DNA from: JAFEDN01 sp963795715
GTDB taxonomy: Bacteria > Pseudomonadota > Gammaproteobacteria > Coxiellales > Coxiellaceae
Assembly (NCBI GenBank): GCA_963795715.1
Contig: CAWCIY010000004.1
Location: 501,827 to 565,826, forward strand
Length of the DNA: 64,000 bases
Direction: 5' to 3'
Part shown: positions 19,603 through 30,277 of the stretch, piece by piece
How positions within the stretch are numbered: position 1 is the stretch's first letter
Layout: each line of letters opens with the position of its first letter
Notes under the pieces: generated by a model
What the model saw: the letters and a program-made list of their open reading frames with translations, nothing else
Database searches by the model: none
Told to the model about the DNA's origin: nothing
Translations under genes and position numbers: made by a program

Positions 19603-20964
19603 TTAAGTAAGGCTCATTGATGAATTTTCGCTAGAACGAGTCGAAACAGTTGCTCCAATATTTCTGGTAGAGGCACTATATGAAGGTGAAGCATTTTCTA
19701 AATAAATATCTAAAAATCCCTGTTGAAACTCATCCAGAATAATTTTAGCCCTTTCAAATGAAACATCATTAATTTTCTCTAAATTTCGAAGTAGTTTTTG
19801 CAAAGTCAGATAATTTTCCAAAGTTTTTTGATTGAAATCTTTAGTGGTAGATTCATGAGCAATATCAAGAGTCAGCGTGATGCTGACATCTTTTAAAAAT
19901 TCACAAAATTCTTCATGACTTCCTACGCAACTAAGCATTAATTCAATATGTTCATTTGTAAAAGCTGATATACTCGAAGTTGTATTTGGCTTTAATCTTT
20001 GTGCTAATTCAACTTTAAGATTCTCTGGTGATAATTGGCCTTTGTTTACTTTTTCTAGTAATCGATTAATTATACCTCGAGTATTTTCAATTCCTTTATT
20101 GGCATCACGGTATCCTACCACTAAATTGTTTTTATCTGAATTAAATGCTTTGACTAAAACATTAATTTGTTGTCGAATACCTAGTGTATCTTGTAAAGAT
20201 TTGTTTTTAATCATAGCAGATAATCGCACATTTAGTCCCTGATTCCCTTCAAAGTCAAAAACAGTATCTATAAATTTCTGAAAAGGTTGGCGAATACATT
20301 TATCAAAATGTAATCCATGCCTTCTATCTAAAGGTCTTTCATTTTCAGCTACAGTAACAGGCATAGCTGATTTTGTACTACTAGGAAATTGAGGACGAGT
20401 GATTTTATAAGGATTTCTATCCATAGAGGTACCATGAACATCATCACTATCATCAACTAACCTTCGCTTAGTTCCTCCTCCTTTCAGTAACGCTTGATGC
20501 TTTTCAAGTTGACAATAAAGTGCAGATAAAAGCTCTTTACGTGGACCAGTTTCTAAATACCCGGCAGCATCATTTCTTAATTTTTCTATTCCTTTAGCTG
20601 TTGGGATTTCGCCAGTAAGATAGTAGTCAAAACATGCAAACAAGCAATTATTTTTATCGACCAAAAATTTCTTAGGCAATAGAACGTCATCTTTCATTTC
20701 ACAAAAACTATAATGGCCTTCATTTTCTTCATCATAGACTAAAATCATAGGTTTTTTATACTTTAATTTTTGAGGTTTATTCTTGACAACAGGATTATTT
20801 TTATCACGATTATTGTATATTGTTAATGGTATCCCATGTGCTTCGCTTAAGGCAATAATATGCAATATATTCCCTCTACAAGGTTGCCCAGAAAAATTTT
20901 TAGTTTTTTGGATAAGGTTTAGATACACTAATTCTTGTTTCTTGATCTCTATCTTTCTATTCAA
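19603..20964 (-). pseudogene. OTU-like cysteine protease fragment, 5' truncated
   Basis: The open frame has no ATG start: it opens at TTG 20964 inside the multicopper oxidase stop and remains open further upstream (AQEPFEALNRK), so it looks like the 3' part of a longer gene. Residues about 33-87 resemble the C-terminal OTU core: NILHIIALSEAHGIPL, then a strand and NEGHYSF, where the His would be catalytic. Residues about 100-140 carry DKNNCLFACFDYYLTG and an LR segment, resembling the N-terminal catalytic Cys loop. OTU proteases remove ubiquitin, and intracellular bacteria use them as effectors. The order His then Cys is opposite to the usual one, so this is either two partial domains or a permuted fold. 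The rest is helical, with a Ser-rich end. Confidence 0.5.
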
Positions 20965-23015
20965 TGCTTCAAAGGGTTCTTGGGCTTTTTTAACAAAAAA
21001 ATTGCCGTCGCCCCTGGTGGAACTTCAATCGTGTGCAAGAGAGGGTCGTAAGCACCATGACCATTGCGTAAAATAAACCAATGTAAATGAATATGCATCG
21101 GATGTCGCATCATGGAGTTATTGGTAAAAATAATGCGATAACGTTTTCCGGGTTCAATCAGAATAGGTTTGGCTTTGTATTCAGGTAATCCATTAATAAA
21201 CCAAATGAAACGATCCATGTAGCCAAAAAGTTCCATTTTAATGACACCGTCTACCGGTTTATTAGGATCATTCGTTTTAACGGCGGCGATTAAGTTTTGA
21301 TATTTAGTGCCGGTGGTTTTGACTTCCAAAAGTTTTTTATTGGCGGGTGATATATGATCTCCAACAATGCTGGGTTCAGTTGGCATATTCATCGCATGAT
21401 TCATTGGCATGGAATGATCCATGCCATGATTGGCCATTTGCTTTAGTTGATTGCTAGAATTTTTTTGGTTTTTTGGCATGGAAGTATGAGAATTTGAATC
21501 CGTGTTCATGTTGCTCATATTCATGGCGCTATGATCCATATCGGACATATTCATATTATGCTTCATAGACATATTAGACATCGTTTGTTTTTCAGGGTGA
21601 GCAGAAGGGTGAACCCTATTTCCCATGTTATGATGAGCTTGAGAGGGCATATTCATGGAGTCTGCTGACATACTTTTTGAATGTCCCATTGTATTTGCTG
21701 AATGGGTTTCCTTCGTTGAATGTTCAGACATGTTCATGGAATCATGCTTCATCGATGACATCATCATATTGTTCATCATTTCACGAGTGACTGGCAAAGG
21801 CTCTGGAAAAGGCTGAACTTGATGATAATTAACAAGTTGCCGTGGATCTGTGATTAACGCACCGTAAGCTTTACCTAAAGTATCAATTGATTCCGCATAA
21901 ATAATATAAGGCCGATTTTCTTGAATTTTTACTAAAACATCCTCCGTTTCACCTGGGGCGATGCTAAAATCATCCATGCTATAGGGCGTTACATCATTAC
22001 CTTGCACGTGCACCATTTCCATTTTAGCGCCAGGGATTTTTATATGATAAATCGTACTGCCTGCTGCGCCAATAAAACGTAAGCGCACTACATCACCCAC
22101 TTTCACTGGGGCTGTCCACGGATGTGAATAAGATTGTCCATTTAATAAGTAAGCGTCATAAGCGACATCACTGAGATCATAAATACTCATCCTCATCTGC
22201 TGCATCATTTTATAATCAACGATTAACTTTTGACGTTCTGTTGAGTCGGCCACACGGTAATCATGAATAAATTTAGATAATGAAGGTTGGAGTGGAAATC
22301 GAGGTGAAAAATAATCACCTTCTTTTTTTAAATTTTTATAAACGCCTTCGCCACCCAGATCACTCCAGTCGGATAAAACGACGACATAATCTTGGGTGTA
22401 GTGATAGGATGGTCGTTGAGGTGGGTCAATCAGAAATGCCCCGTATAAACCATCTTGTTCTTCCGCTTCAGCATGCGCATGATACCAATAGGTTCCTGAC
22501 TGATAGAGCGTAAAATGATAGTGAAAAACACCTCCAGGCGGAATAGCCTTTTGAGTCACGTTGGTCACACCATCCATTTGCCAAGGCACAATAACGCCAT
22601 GCCAGTGAACACTGGTACCTTTGTCTAGCTGGTTATAAACATGGATAGTGATGTGATCGCCTTCGTTAAAATGCAAAATCGGTGCTGGAATTTGATTATT
22701 CACGGCAATAGCTTTTCTCCATTTACCAGAAAAATTAACCATTTTGTAACTGACCACAAGATTCACAACTCTTTCACGCGCTTTATTTGGTTTTTTTCCC
22801 AGCCCGCTGCCACTGATTTTAATGGGGGCAGTAGGTATAATATTTTTATTTTCAGAACGTGTCATGACTGGCGACATGGTTTTCATATCGTGCAAATTCA
22901 TAGATGAAGTTATATGATCTTCATATTGCGCCCATGAAGGACGGACTAGAAAAAGCAATAAGATATAAGCTAATACTTTGCTAAAAAATTTCCCTTTTTT
23001 AAAAAATAGCTTCAT
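20961..23015 (-). pseudogene. copA: CopA-type periplasmic multicopper oxidase, 3' truncated
   Basis: Multicopper oxidases of the CopA/PcoA type protect the periplasm by oxidising Cu(I). A signal peptide covers about residues 1-29 (ending SWAQ). Copper motifs are visible in order: HWHG, YWYHAHAEAEEQDG, and HPMHIHLHW. A Met/His-rich insert with many MxxM and MNMS repeats (about residues 415-560) is typical of copper-binding linkers. The frame should end with an HCHxxxH motif holding the last type 1 and type 3 copper ligands; instead it stops shortly after PPGATA with an unrelated tail (KKPKNPLKH). The last ligands are therefore missing and the enzyme is probably dead. The break point is shared with the OTU-like fragment that follows in another frame. 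Confidence 0.8.
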
Positions 23016-23031
23016 TCATGATGCCCCATTT

Positions 23032-23205
23032 TTAATGTGAATCTTCCAGAGACTTTTCTTCAGAATGATGATGTCCTTCTTCTTCGGCATGAGGTAAAGA
23101 CATAACGCCTACGCCATAACGACCAAGGGGTAATCTTTCAACAGCATTTCTCTTCATGAACCATCTGATCAATGCGGAAATCGGCGGATCGCAGAACGGG
23201 CAACG
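23032..23205 (-). pseudogene. 3' remnant of a gene upstream of copA
   Basis: A frame with no start codon runs from an in-frame stop near 23208 to a TAA 16 bases before the copper oxidase start. It includes RCPFCDPP, then LPLGRYGVGV, and a His/Glu-rich end (EEEGHHHSEE) that could bind metal. I do not recognise the gene. Position before the oxidase and the metal-rich tail suggest it was part of the same copper-resistance operon. Confidence 0.35.
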
Positions 23206-23219
23206 CTACTGTTGGGGAA

Positions 23220-24140
23220 TCAGGCGAAATCGAGCCAGATCGTGGCATAAAATTCATAAGCGCGATCCAATGCCGGTAAAATCTCTTCCGGTTTTAATAA
23301 GGCAGACAGCAGATTTAAATCGGGATCCCGTTCAGTCGAGGAAGGTTGAGTCAAAGACCGGGTATCCAGTGGCAAATCTTGCCATAATTGATCGATGTGA
23401 TTGAATCGATTCCGAATGGCAATTATGATTTGTTGTCCTCGCCGCATCATCACCATAGACCCCGCTTCAGGCGGCTGACGATGCTGTAGCGACACCCAGG
23501 TCTTAGACTGATATCGCCACTCCCCCACTCTCGTTTGCCAATTCTTTAGCAGGTCAGTCACGTGTGTGTCTAAAGCCAGGCACTGTTCCCTGATGGTTTG
23601 AGTGTTCAATGTCAAGACGGACGTTGGTAAAATATTTTCCTGCTGGGCAAGGTTTTTCCGCAAATGGCTCATCGTCAGGATCAGAAAATCATCCGCCTCA
23701 TCACGGAAACTGTGGCTAATCTGTTGTAAACGCTTCCGCAAATAATTTTGTAAATATTGCTGCATAGTCCCACAACGCTGCAGCAGTTTTTGTGTAGATT
23801 TAACTGGATGGTTACTCCTCTTGACGTCCGAAGCCAGTGGTGTTTGCAATTGCTGAAAGAGTTTACATTCCCGATGATATTTTTGTTGATATTCATCAAA
23901 ACGCTGTTTAGCGTTTGGCGTTAAAGTATAGGGATAATGATTAACCAGTGAGGCATAAATTTTCAACTGGGTTTGGATGAATCGCAAGTGGGTTTCTATT
24001 TTAAACAAAACAGCTAACCACGAGGTAGACATTGAGGTCACGGGTAACCCTGATGGTTGTGAGGCAGGTTTTTCTTCTGGAATATTCAATCCTATCCCGT
24101 CATCCTCCATTTCGTTTAAAACTTGACTATTTCGATTCAT
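23220..24140 (-). CDS. Hypothetical helical protein
   Basis: The 306-residue product is almost all alpha-helical, with Gln/Leu-rich amphipathic stretches, no signal peptide and no membrane segment. I do not recognise a family. A GGAG lies about 12 bases before ATG 24140. Its style (Gln-rich helices, short Ser/Pro-rich start) resembles the proteins at 29439 and 30853, which may be helical effectors or chaperones of the same organism, but no shared motif could be aligned by eye. The stop codon sits 15 bases from the remnant that precedes copA, so this gene may have been brought here by the same rearrangement. Confidence 0.6.
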   Translation of the reverse strand: MNRNSQVLNEMEDDGIGLNIPEEKPASQPSGLPVTSMSTSWLAVLFKIETHLRFIQTQLKIYASLVNHYPYTLTPNAKQRFDEYQQKYHRECKLFQQLQTPLASDVKRSNHPVKSTQKLLQRCGTMQQYLQNYLRKRLQQISHSFRDEADDFLILTMSHLRKNLAQQENILPTSVLTLNTQTIREQCLALDTHVTDLLKNWQTRVGEWRYQSKTWVSLQHRQPPEAGSMVMMRRGQQIIIAIRNRFNHIDQLWQDLPLDTRSLTQPSSTERDPDLNLLSALLKPEEILPALDRAYEFYATIWLDFA

Positions 24141-24350
24141 AGCAAGGTGATCTCCATAGACTCCAACAAAAAAGACAATAACAAATTCCCCTTAAAATAA
24201 CCATCCTGTCTTTCACGGTTCGGGGGTACATTACCCATCAGTTTTAAATGAGAATCAACGATTCATACGCCATTCTCAACTTTTCGACCCTGCCGATAAT
24301 AATTCAAACTGTAAAGGCGGATTTTCTTTTCAAGCTATTTATTAATAAAA

Positions 24351-24500
24351 ATGGTAACGGTATGCGATAACACTTTTGTTAAAAATCAGATAGAAGTCTA
24401 TGGCGATGGCCGCGACAGTATTGTCCGAGGGAAGTTCCGAGATAAGCAAATCTTCTATGTCTTCAGCAAGCACTGCCGTAACCCAAACACCAAGACCTAA
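24351..24500 (+). CDS. Short orphan ORF, possible remnant
   Basis: A 49-residue frame from ATG 24351 to TAA 24500 lies in the roughly 410-base gap between two minus-strand genes. It has a mixed, protein-like composition (NQIEVYGDGRDSIVRGKF) but no clear ribosome site. No family is recognised. It may be the remnant of a lost gene; nothing else is seen in the gap. Confidence 0.22.
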   Translation: MVTVCDNTFVKNQIEVYGDGRDSIVRGKFRDKQIFYVFSKHCRNPNTKT

Positions 24501-24553
24501 TTAATCATAGATAGTTCTTTTCTACTTAAAATCTCAACTCTATCAGCATTTCT

Positions 24554-27500
24554 CTACGAGATAATGCAACAGAATTTTTCTTCCTTTTCGAGATCAAGTA
24601 ACCTGGATTTTTCACTTTTATTATCCTGTGTGCCTCTCGCTTTCTCCTCCTGGGCTGGTTTTCGCCATAGAGTCAAGGGCATACTTCCTGTTGGAAAGTT
24701 TCCAGACGATGAGGGTGATTTAGTCAGGAATAACGCTGCTGACAACCCATGTTTTTCATCTAAGACCGTATCATATTTTCTTTCTTGATCATCATTCATG
24801 TCAATTCGGGCTAAACGCAGCAATCTGGAAAGGGTCAGATTCTTACTGTCAGCAGGAGGATTATCCTGAGACGCTAAAAAAACTCTAAAACCATCCATGA
24901 ACTTATCTGTGGGAGATTCCGGTTTTGGCTGAGGCTTGAAAAACTCCACGAGCATCACAATCAAACCAACCAGCGCAAGAACCGGGCCGGCAACTGACGC
25001 AAGTCCTCCAAGAACCGTCTCCACCGGTATAAATATAAGCATTACCTCACAAAGCGCCGAACCTACAGTAGCTGCTGCGATAATGCCATCCATAGCCTGT
25101 TGGTCTATAGGAGCTCCATTTATAATATCCTTCGCAAAAGTATAAGTTGCTAATCCAGCAAAAGCCACTGATAGAGCCGCGCCCAAGCACCTAAACGCCA
25201 GTTTTGCCACACCCTTGCTCATTAATCTGGCCATTAAACTTCCTTCCTTTATCTCGATTTCTCCCCCTTCTGCAATGATTATTCCCGCATCTTCTGCACC
25301 GGCTTCTCCCGCTCTGGCAATCGAATCATTCATACGTTTAGCCTCGTCAGGGCCCAATGCAATTATAGAGGCTGCTTCAGGAGTTTTGAGGCAATTCATA
25401 ATTTTTATGATTCCAGCTTTTCCCAATTTTCCCACCTGAAGAAGAAGATCCATAACAGGTTCCAGGCACTGAAGTGTCAGGAAAACAGTTTTTGCCCTTT
25501 GATCATCCGGTATATCTTTCCAGTTTGTAAAGCCAACCTGTAACGAAAATACAGCCATTATCACGCATCCCATTCTCATCAGAGGCCCAATACCCTTGAT
25601 TATTTTAGCTATGGTGGGATGATTCTCGGTAAAATTATCGATAATTCCGCCAATAACTGTATCGTCTAAAAAATTTTGTAAAGGACCTATAGTCTTCATA
25701 ATAGTGGAAATAGCCTGAAAAACATAAGTGGCCAGGGTAAGTTGCTGGCCGACCGTTTTAATAGCGTCTTGTAAATCCTGTGCTAACTGCTTCATTCTTA
25801 TCGTAGTCTGATCACCTCCAGTCGCGTTAATGTATTTTTTAATAAATCCTGAAATAAAATCCGACACCCAAGTAGGCAGGAGATCTTTATCTGTTAAGGG
25901 CATGCTATCCATATAATTAAACATTCCAGCCGATACCATCCTCTTCAGATAATCTTGTGCTTTTGTACTATTCGGGTCTAACACAGATAATAATCCAGCA
26001 TATTGTTTCATCTGCTCGAGTCCCTTTACAGGATCCTGTGATAGTTCAGCGGCCATTAAATTAACTTTCTGGTTAGTAGTAATCATTTTATAGACTTCTT
26101 CAGCCCATTTTTCTCCATTATCCGCCAAGTAAGCATTTATCCCTGGCGCTACCGCCAGGAATGCATCGGAAGCAATCCCTATACTCTGAACCGTATAAGC
26201 CTTTTCTTTAGCCAGTCCATGAGTCATGAAATATTTTATCTTTTTTTGCTCTTCCGGGGATAAAGAGACAGATGGAGCACCTGGGCCTGTCATTTGACCA
26301 ATTCCAAACCCCAGATAAGCCATAGCAAATTTATTTTGATAGAAATCCAGATCCTGACTAACCAGTTTTTGGCGTATTAAAGAAATATCTGGTCTGATTT
26401 GCCCAAAAAAATCCGATAACCATCCATTACCCATATCACCGATAGCCCATTTCATATTCTCTACTAACATCGTATTGGATGTCTCCCCGACTGTTTTTGA
26501 GTCAGGGATCAAGCTTATCAATTCGAATAAGCTGAGACTTGTTAATTCAAGTGAAGAATCAGACTGAAGATTCTCAGACAATAGAATCGTTGGTGGAGTA
26601 ATGTCAATCTTTCCACTCATGGTGTAAGTATCGGTCCTTACCGTACCGGATTTTTGATCGAACAAAAGTATATTTTCGCCTGAAAAACTATCGCCATCCC
26701 AGGCAAACTCAATTTGACCATCAAATGGCCAAATTGAACCAAATGTCTCATAACATAAAGAAAGTTGAGATTTTATTTGATTGGCAAAATTGAGAGTGAG
26801 ATTTTTTCCTTTTTCCGAAATCCCCATCCCTATATAGGCAATGTCAGTGTTCAAAATGGGTTGCCAGTTGTTTTTTTGATCTTTGCATTCAATGATCGCC
26901 GTAATATTAGCAAAAGAGGTCGTAGCTATATAACTTAATCTTAGACTAAGACCCGGCTGAGAAGCAGAGCCACTGATCTTATTATCCTGCAGAGTGGAGG
27001 TATACACAGAGGGCCGAATAGTTCCGCTCACGGAGTAAGTTTTTGCACTTTTTTGATCTTCCCCAATCGTGATCATACCCGCAAACGTAGACCAATTAGG
27101 AGCGAAGTGAATCGACCCACCTGTAAAGCTTCGTTTAGTGCGTTGGCACCAATTTAACTCATTGCCTCTTATTTTCGGATGATGAATGAGTTGATTATTC
27201 AATATTAATTTGCCCTCTCTTAATGATAACTGGGTTAAGTCTTTATTTTCTTGATGTAATTCCGTTTTTTCATCAATGACCAGGATGTTATAATTTCGAG
27301 AGGGCTTATCCAATAGTGTTTCTTTTCTTACGCTGGTTTTCTGGGGCATCAGAGTTAAAGAAGGTGTTTTAGTAGTTTGCAAAGAACGACGCAGTGGTTC
27401 TTCGATAAATGAGCCAATGGCCTTAGTTAATAATGGCATCACCGGCGTTAATTGTCTTAAAATTAAGGCTCGTTCTGCCTCGGATAACTTTAAAAAGCCA

Positions 27501-28978
27501 TCGAATAAACGTCTTTCAGTGATTATGGGATAATTCATGCGCACACAGTAGCCATTAACATGGTATGAAGACGGCCCATCATGCAAGTGTAGTCCATATA
27601 CTTTAGAGCCGGCAGACAATATGCTTTTAGTCAATTGAGTAATTTGAATAGACTGATAAGTCAGTGGATTTAACGATTTAATTTTTTGAACAGAATCTCC
27701 TATTTTTAATTCTTTTACTTCAATACTTGGATTTTCCTCCAGAGCTGCTGTCACATCGATTGCCTTCCAACCTGCTGAAGTCCAGAAAGGGTGTCCTGCC
27801 GTAAAAAAAGGCTTGTCGTCATTAATGCCGTAAATGAAAGCTTCATGTTTTAATTCAGTTATTACTCTTTCATCGGTATGAGTTGAAATAGCGCCATTGA
27901 GGGCAACTACTCGATCTTTATGTGTTACTTTTTTAATCGGAATAGTATCATTCTCTAACAAGAGCAAAGAATCTCCTACAAAGCAGCCAAGGGGGCTGGA
28001 TGAACCGCCACCTGTTTCCACCACATTGTCTGGTTGCTGCGATGTAACAAATTCTAAAACACGTGGTTTATCTTTTAAAAAAGAGCAGACGTTCTCCCCA
28101 TAAACTGTTTTCCCAGGTGTGAATACAGGTGTTGGTAACTGAATTCCATGAGGACTTCCTGGATACAGCCTGGGTTTGGAAATTACTCTACCGGATGATG
28201 ATATTGCGCTCCCTATCTGAGAAAGAAATTCATCAGTGCTGAGATCACTCAATAAAAACCGTTTAAAGCTACTCCAATCGAATCTCAAATCAAAATATTT
28301 TTTTTTCCAACTTTGCTCAACAGTGGGAACCAGTGATGAGTCTAAGCGACTTAATTTATATAAAATGAGATTTAAGTGGTATAACCAGTGAGGTTCGCCA
28401 GCAATCAGTTTTTCTATTTCTACATTTAAAAATTGATCAGTCATCACATAAGCCGAGAATTTTTTCGCCCAATTAGCACCGCTTTGTCCCAAATACTCTT
28501 GAAAAGAATGCCCGTCGCTCGTGCATGTGATTGGGAAAAAATAGTCATACAGATAACTAGTCTCGATATCTACGTTGGGGCCTGCAAATTGTGTCCGGAT
28601 GAAATTGTCGCATTTTTGATAATCGACTGTTTTGCTAAAACCAAACAGGGAAGTTTGTGAAAGGCTACGGCAAACCACAGCGCAGGCTAGATTATCAACA
28701 AATTGAGCGTTTATAGGAGGAACATAAGAAGCAATACTATCGTGAAAAAAAACATCTTTTACCGATGGTGAGCTTTGAAGCTGTTTAATAAAAGTATCTT
28801 TTATGATTGCTCCTATATTTTTATCACCCAATTCATAGAGGTTGGTAACAGACAAACCTTCTGGACCTAAATGCGATGCATGCATCGCTCGCGAAAACGA
28901 AGATTTGAATTCTTTTTTTTCTGGATAATTTAAACCTTTTTTTTGATCCTCTCTGTCAAGAATAATTCCATCTCTCAT
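24554..28978 (-). CDS. Large Hint-domain protein with C-terminal CaaX box
   Basis: The protein has 1474 residues from ATG 28978, preceded by AGGTGG; the GTG at 28987 is in that site. Residues about 333-485 form a Hint (Hedgehog/intein) domain: a start GCFVGDSLLLL with the nucleophilic cysteine, the block AGHPFWTSAGW, and the end VYGLHLHDGP with HVNGYCV. Such domains self-cleave and release the following part. Residues about 600-830 repeat a beta segment (GSIHFAPNWSTFAGMI type), and about 1280-1400 contain several Gly/Ala-rich hydrophobic helices. The chain ends KFCCIIS, where CIIS fits a CaaX box for prenylation by host enzymes. There is no signal peptide. I read it as a secreted effector or polymorphic toxin-like protein; its activity is not recognised. 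Confidence 0.65.
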   Translation of the reverse strand: MRDGIILDREDQKKGLNYPEKKEFKSSFSRAMHASHLGPEGLSVTNLYELGDKNIGAIIKDTFIKQLQSSPSVKDVFFHDSIASYVPPINAQFVDNLACAVVCRSLSQTSLFGFSKTVDYQKCDNFIRTQFAGPNVDIETSYLYDYFFPITCTSDGHSFQEYLGQSGANWAKKFSAYVMTDQFLNVEIEKLIAGEPHWLYHLNLILYKLSRLDSSLVPTVEQSWKKKYFDLRFDWSSFKRFLLSDLSTDEFLSQIGSAISSSGRVISKPRLYPGSPHGIQLPTPVFTPGKTVYGENVCSFLKDKPRVLEFVTSQQPDNVVETGGGSSSPLGCFVGDSLLLLENDTIPIKKVTHKDRVVALNGAISTHTDERVITELKHEAFIYGINDDKPFFTAGHPFWTSAGWKAIDVTAALEENPSIEVKELKIGDSVQKIKSLNPLTYQSIQITQLTKSILSAGSKVYGLHLHDGPSSYHVNGYCVRMNYPIITERRLFDGFLKLSEAERALILRQLTPVMPLLTKAIGSFIEEPLRRSLQTTKTPSLTLMPQKTSVRKETLLDKPSRNYNILVIDEKTELHQENKDLTQLSLREGKLILNNQLIHHPKIRGNELNWCQRTKRSFTGGSIHFAPNWSTFAGMITIGEDQKSAKTYSVSGTIRPSVYTSTLQDNKISGSASQPGLSLRLSYIATTSFANITAIIECKDQKNNWQPILNTDIAYIGMGISEKGKNLTLNFANQIKSQLSLCYETFGSIWPFDGQIEFAWDGDSFSGENILLFDQKSGTVRTDTYTMSGKIDITPPTILLSENLQSDSSLELTSLSLFELISLIPDSKTVGETSNTMLVENMKWAIGDMGNGWLSDFFGQIRPDISLIRQKLVSQDLDFYQNKFAMAYLGFGIGQMTGPGAPSVSLSPEEQKKIKYFMTHGLAKEKAYTVQSIGIASDAFLAVAPGINAYLADNGEKWAEEVYKMITTNQKVNLMAAELSQDPVKGLEQMKQYAGLLSVLDPNSTKAQDYLKRMVSAGMFNYMDSMPLTDKDLLPTWVSDFISGFIKKYINATGGDQTTIRMKQLAQDLQDAIKTVGQQLTLATYVFQAISTIMKTIGPLQNFLDDTVIGGIIDNFTENHPTIAKIIKGIGPLMRMGCVIMAVFSLQVGFTNWKDIPDDQRAKTVFLTLQCLEPVMDLLLQVGKLGKAGIIKIMNCLKTPEAASIIALGPDEAKRMNDSIARAGEAGAEDAGIIIAEGGEIEIKEGSLMARLMSKGVAKLAFRCLGAALSVAFAGLATYTFAKDIINGAPIDQQAMDGIIAAATVGSALCEVMLIFIPVETVLGGLASVAGPVLALVGLIVMLVEFFKPQPKPESPTDKFMDGFRVFLASQDNPPADSKNLTLSRLLRLARIDMNDDQERKYDTVLDEKHGLSAALFLTKSPSSSGNFPTGSMPLTLWRKPAQEEKARGTQDNKSEKSRLLDLEKEEKFCCIIS

Positions 28979-29264
28979 AGTTACCACCTGTTATAATTAC
29001 TAAAGCCGTAAGAAAAATAAAGATTTACATTATTTATTGGTTACAATTTGGCAAATTCTTGCGAAGAGTTATGAACTTAATTGAAGGATAACGAATTTAA
29101 ATACTTGGCAAGCAGAATGAACTATATTATCGCGACAGTCAATTAATAATTTTGTTCTGTAGATTTCTTCATGACGGTACCCTCGTGATATTGTCGCTGT
29201 TTTATACACCAAATATTAAATGTTCTTCAGCTCTTTCAAAAAATATTTGTATTCGTTCGGCTGG

Positions 29265-29399
29265 TCATTGGCCTTTCTGAAAGTCTTCTCCTGCAAAAAA
29301 TTCACCTTCGCTCATTTTCTTCACGGACAAACCCAGTTTATCTATGTCAGCCAAAGCATTTCGCCAGTAGCGAAGCAGGTTTTTACTATCAATATCCAT
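29265..29399 (-). pseudogene. N-terminal gene remnant
   Basis: A 44-residue frame starts MDIDSKNLLRYWRNALADID and ends at TGA 29265. The start looks like a genuine protein beginning; a shifted frame continues with acidic and aromatic residues (ERIQIFFERAEEHL). It has no clear ribosome site and the family is uncertain. It lies 40 bases from the stop of the next minus-strand gene, in an otherwise empty 450-base stretch (28979-29438). Confidence 0.3.
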
Positions 29400-29438
29400 A
29401 TCAACTTTACTCTGCTTTTGCCGGGGGTGGTACGGTTC

Positions 29439-30146
29439 TTACTTTTTGCCGAATCCGTTGATAGTATTTTCTTCCTTGTTGGCGAAGGATTTCATCGGAT
29501 TGAATTGCCAACGTTGTGAATTGTGGGAAAGCTTAAATTCACAGGATTTTATTTCACGGACACGAATGGGCTGCGGTATCAAGATCATGAGAGAATATGG
29601 CCACAATTGCTGATAACATGCAGTGATATGATCGATTAAACAAAATATATCTCGAGAGGTCGTTAGCTCGGCCTCAATAATTTTTATTAATCCCTGGCGG
29701 AACAGTTCTCGAAGTTTGCTCGCATATTGGGCTAGTCCCTCCACCTTCATTAACAATGACTGAAAATTAAACCCGGTATTGAGTGATGAAATACTAACCA
29801 AATAAGCGTGATAAGAATGCAGATAGTCTACTATCGACTGAAGAGCGTGAAGAGCTGCTATTTCATTTTCGCATGACTCCATTTTCTTCGAAATGAAGTG
29901 AGGCATATTCCCTATAAATAAATGAAAAATACTCTCTATTTCTGGAAGAGTGGATTCCCGGTAAATTTTATCGTAGAGTTGCTTTACATTTCCCCGAGTT
30001 TCTTGCAGGCATAAATCTCGTTGAATCAAGAGACGATTACAGTGTGTCCTCCTCTTTTCAATCTCTAACTTGAGGGATTGAATTCTATTTTCGATTTGCG
30101 AAAAAGAAATCTCAACAGGAGAAATGGGCTGAGGTACTATTTTCAT
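29439..30146 (-). CDS. Hypothetical helical protein
   Basis: The 235-residue product is helical, with a coiled-coil start (residues about 12-50), several aromatic-rich amphipathic helices, and a basic C-terminal tail. No signal peptide or membrane helix stands out, and no family is recognised. A weak purine stretch (ACGGAGAAT) lies just before ATG 30146. It is one of a group of small helical proteins (23220, 29439, 30853) between the large proteins of this region. Confidence 0.55.
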   Translation of the reverse strand: MKIVPQPISPVEISFSQIENRIQSLKLEIEKRRTHCNRLLIQRDLCLQETRGNVKQLYDKIYRESTLPEIESIFHLFIGNMPHFISKKMESCENEIAALHALQSIVDYLHSYHAYLVSISSLNTGFNFQSLLMKVEGLAQYASKLRELFRQGLIKIIEAELTTSRDIFCLIDHITACYQQLWPYSLMILIPQPIRVREIKSCEFKLSHNSQRWQFNPMKSFANKEENTINGFGKK

Positions 30147-30277
30147 ATTCTCCGTCTATTAAGCAGTTTTTTATAAATGGTACAATAAGTGGCCCAGTAC
30201 ATACAAATTTTGTTCCGATGTCAAGTAACAGTATGAATCAGCCCAATACGATCAGTGATCAAAGGTACGCCCAGATT

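Noticed and set aside
29220..29519. 99-residue plus-strand ORF, Phe/Leu-rich
   Set aside because: It is antisense to the end of the gene at 29439 and to the remnant at 29265-29399; no ribosome site.
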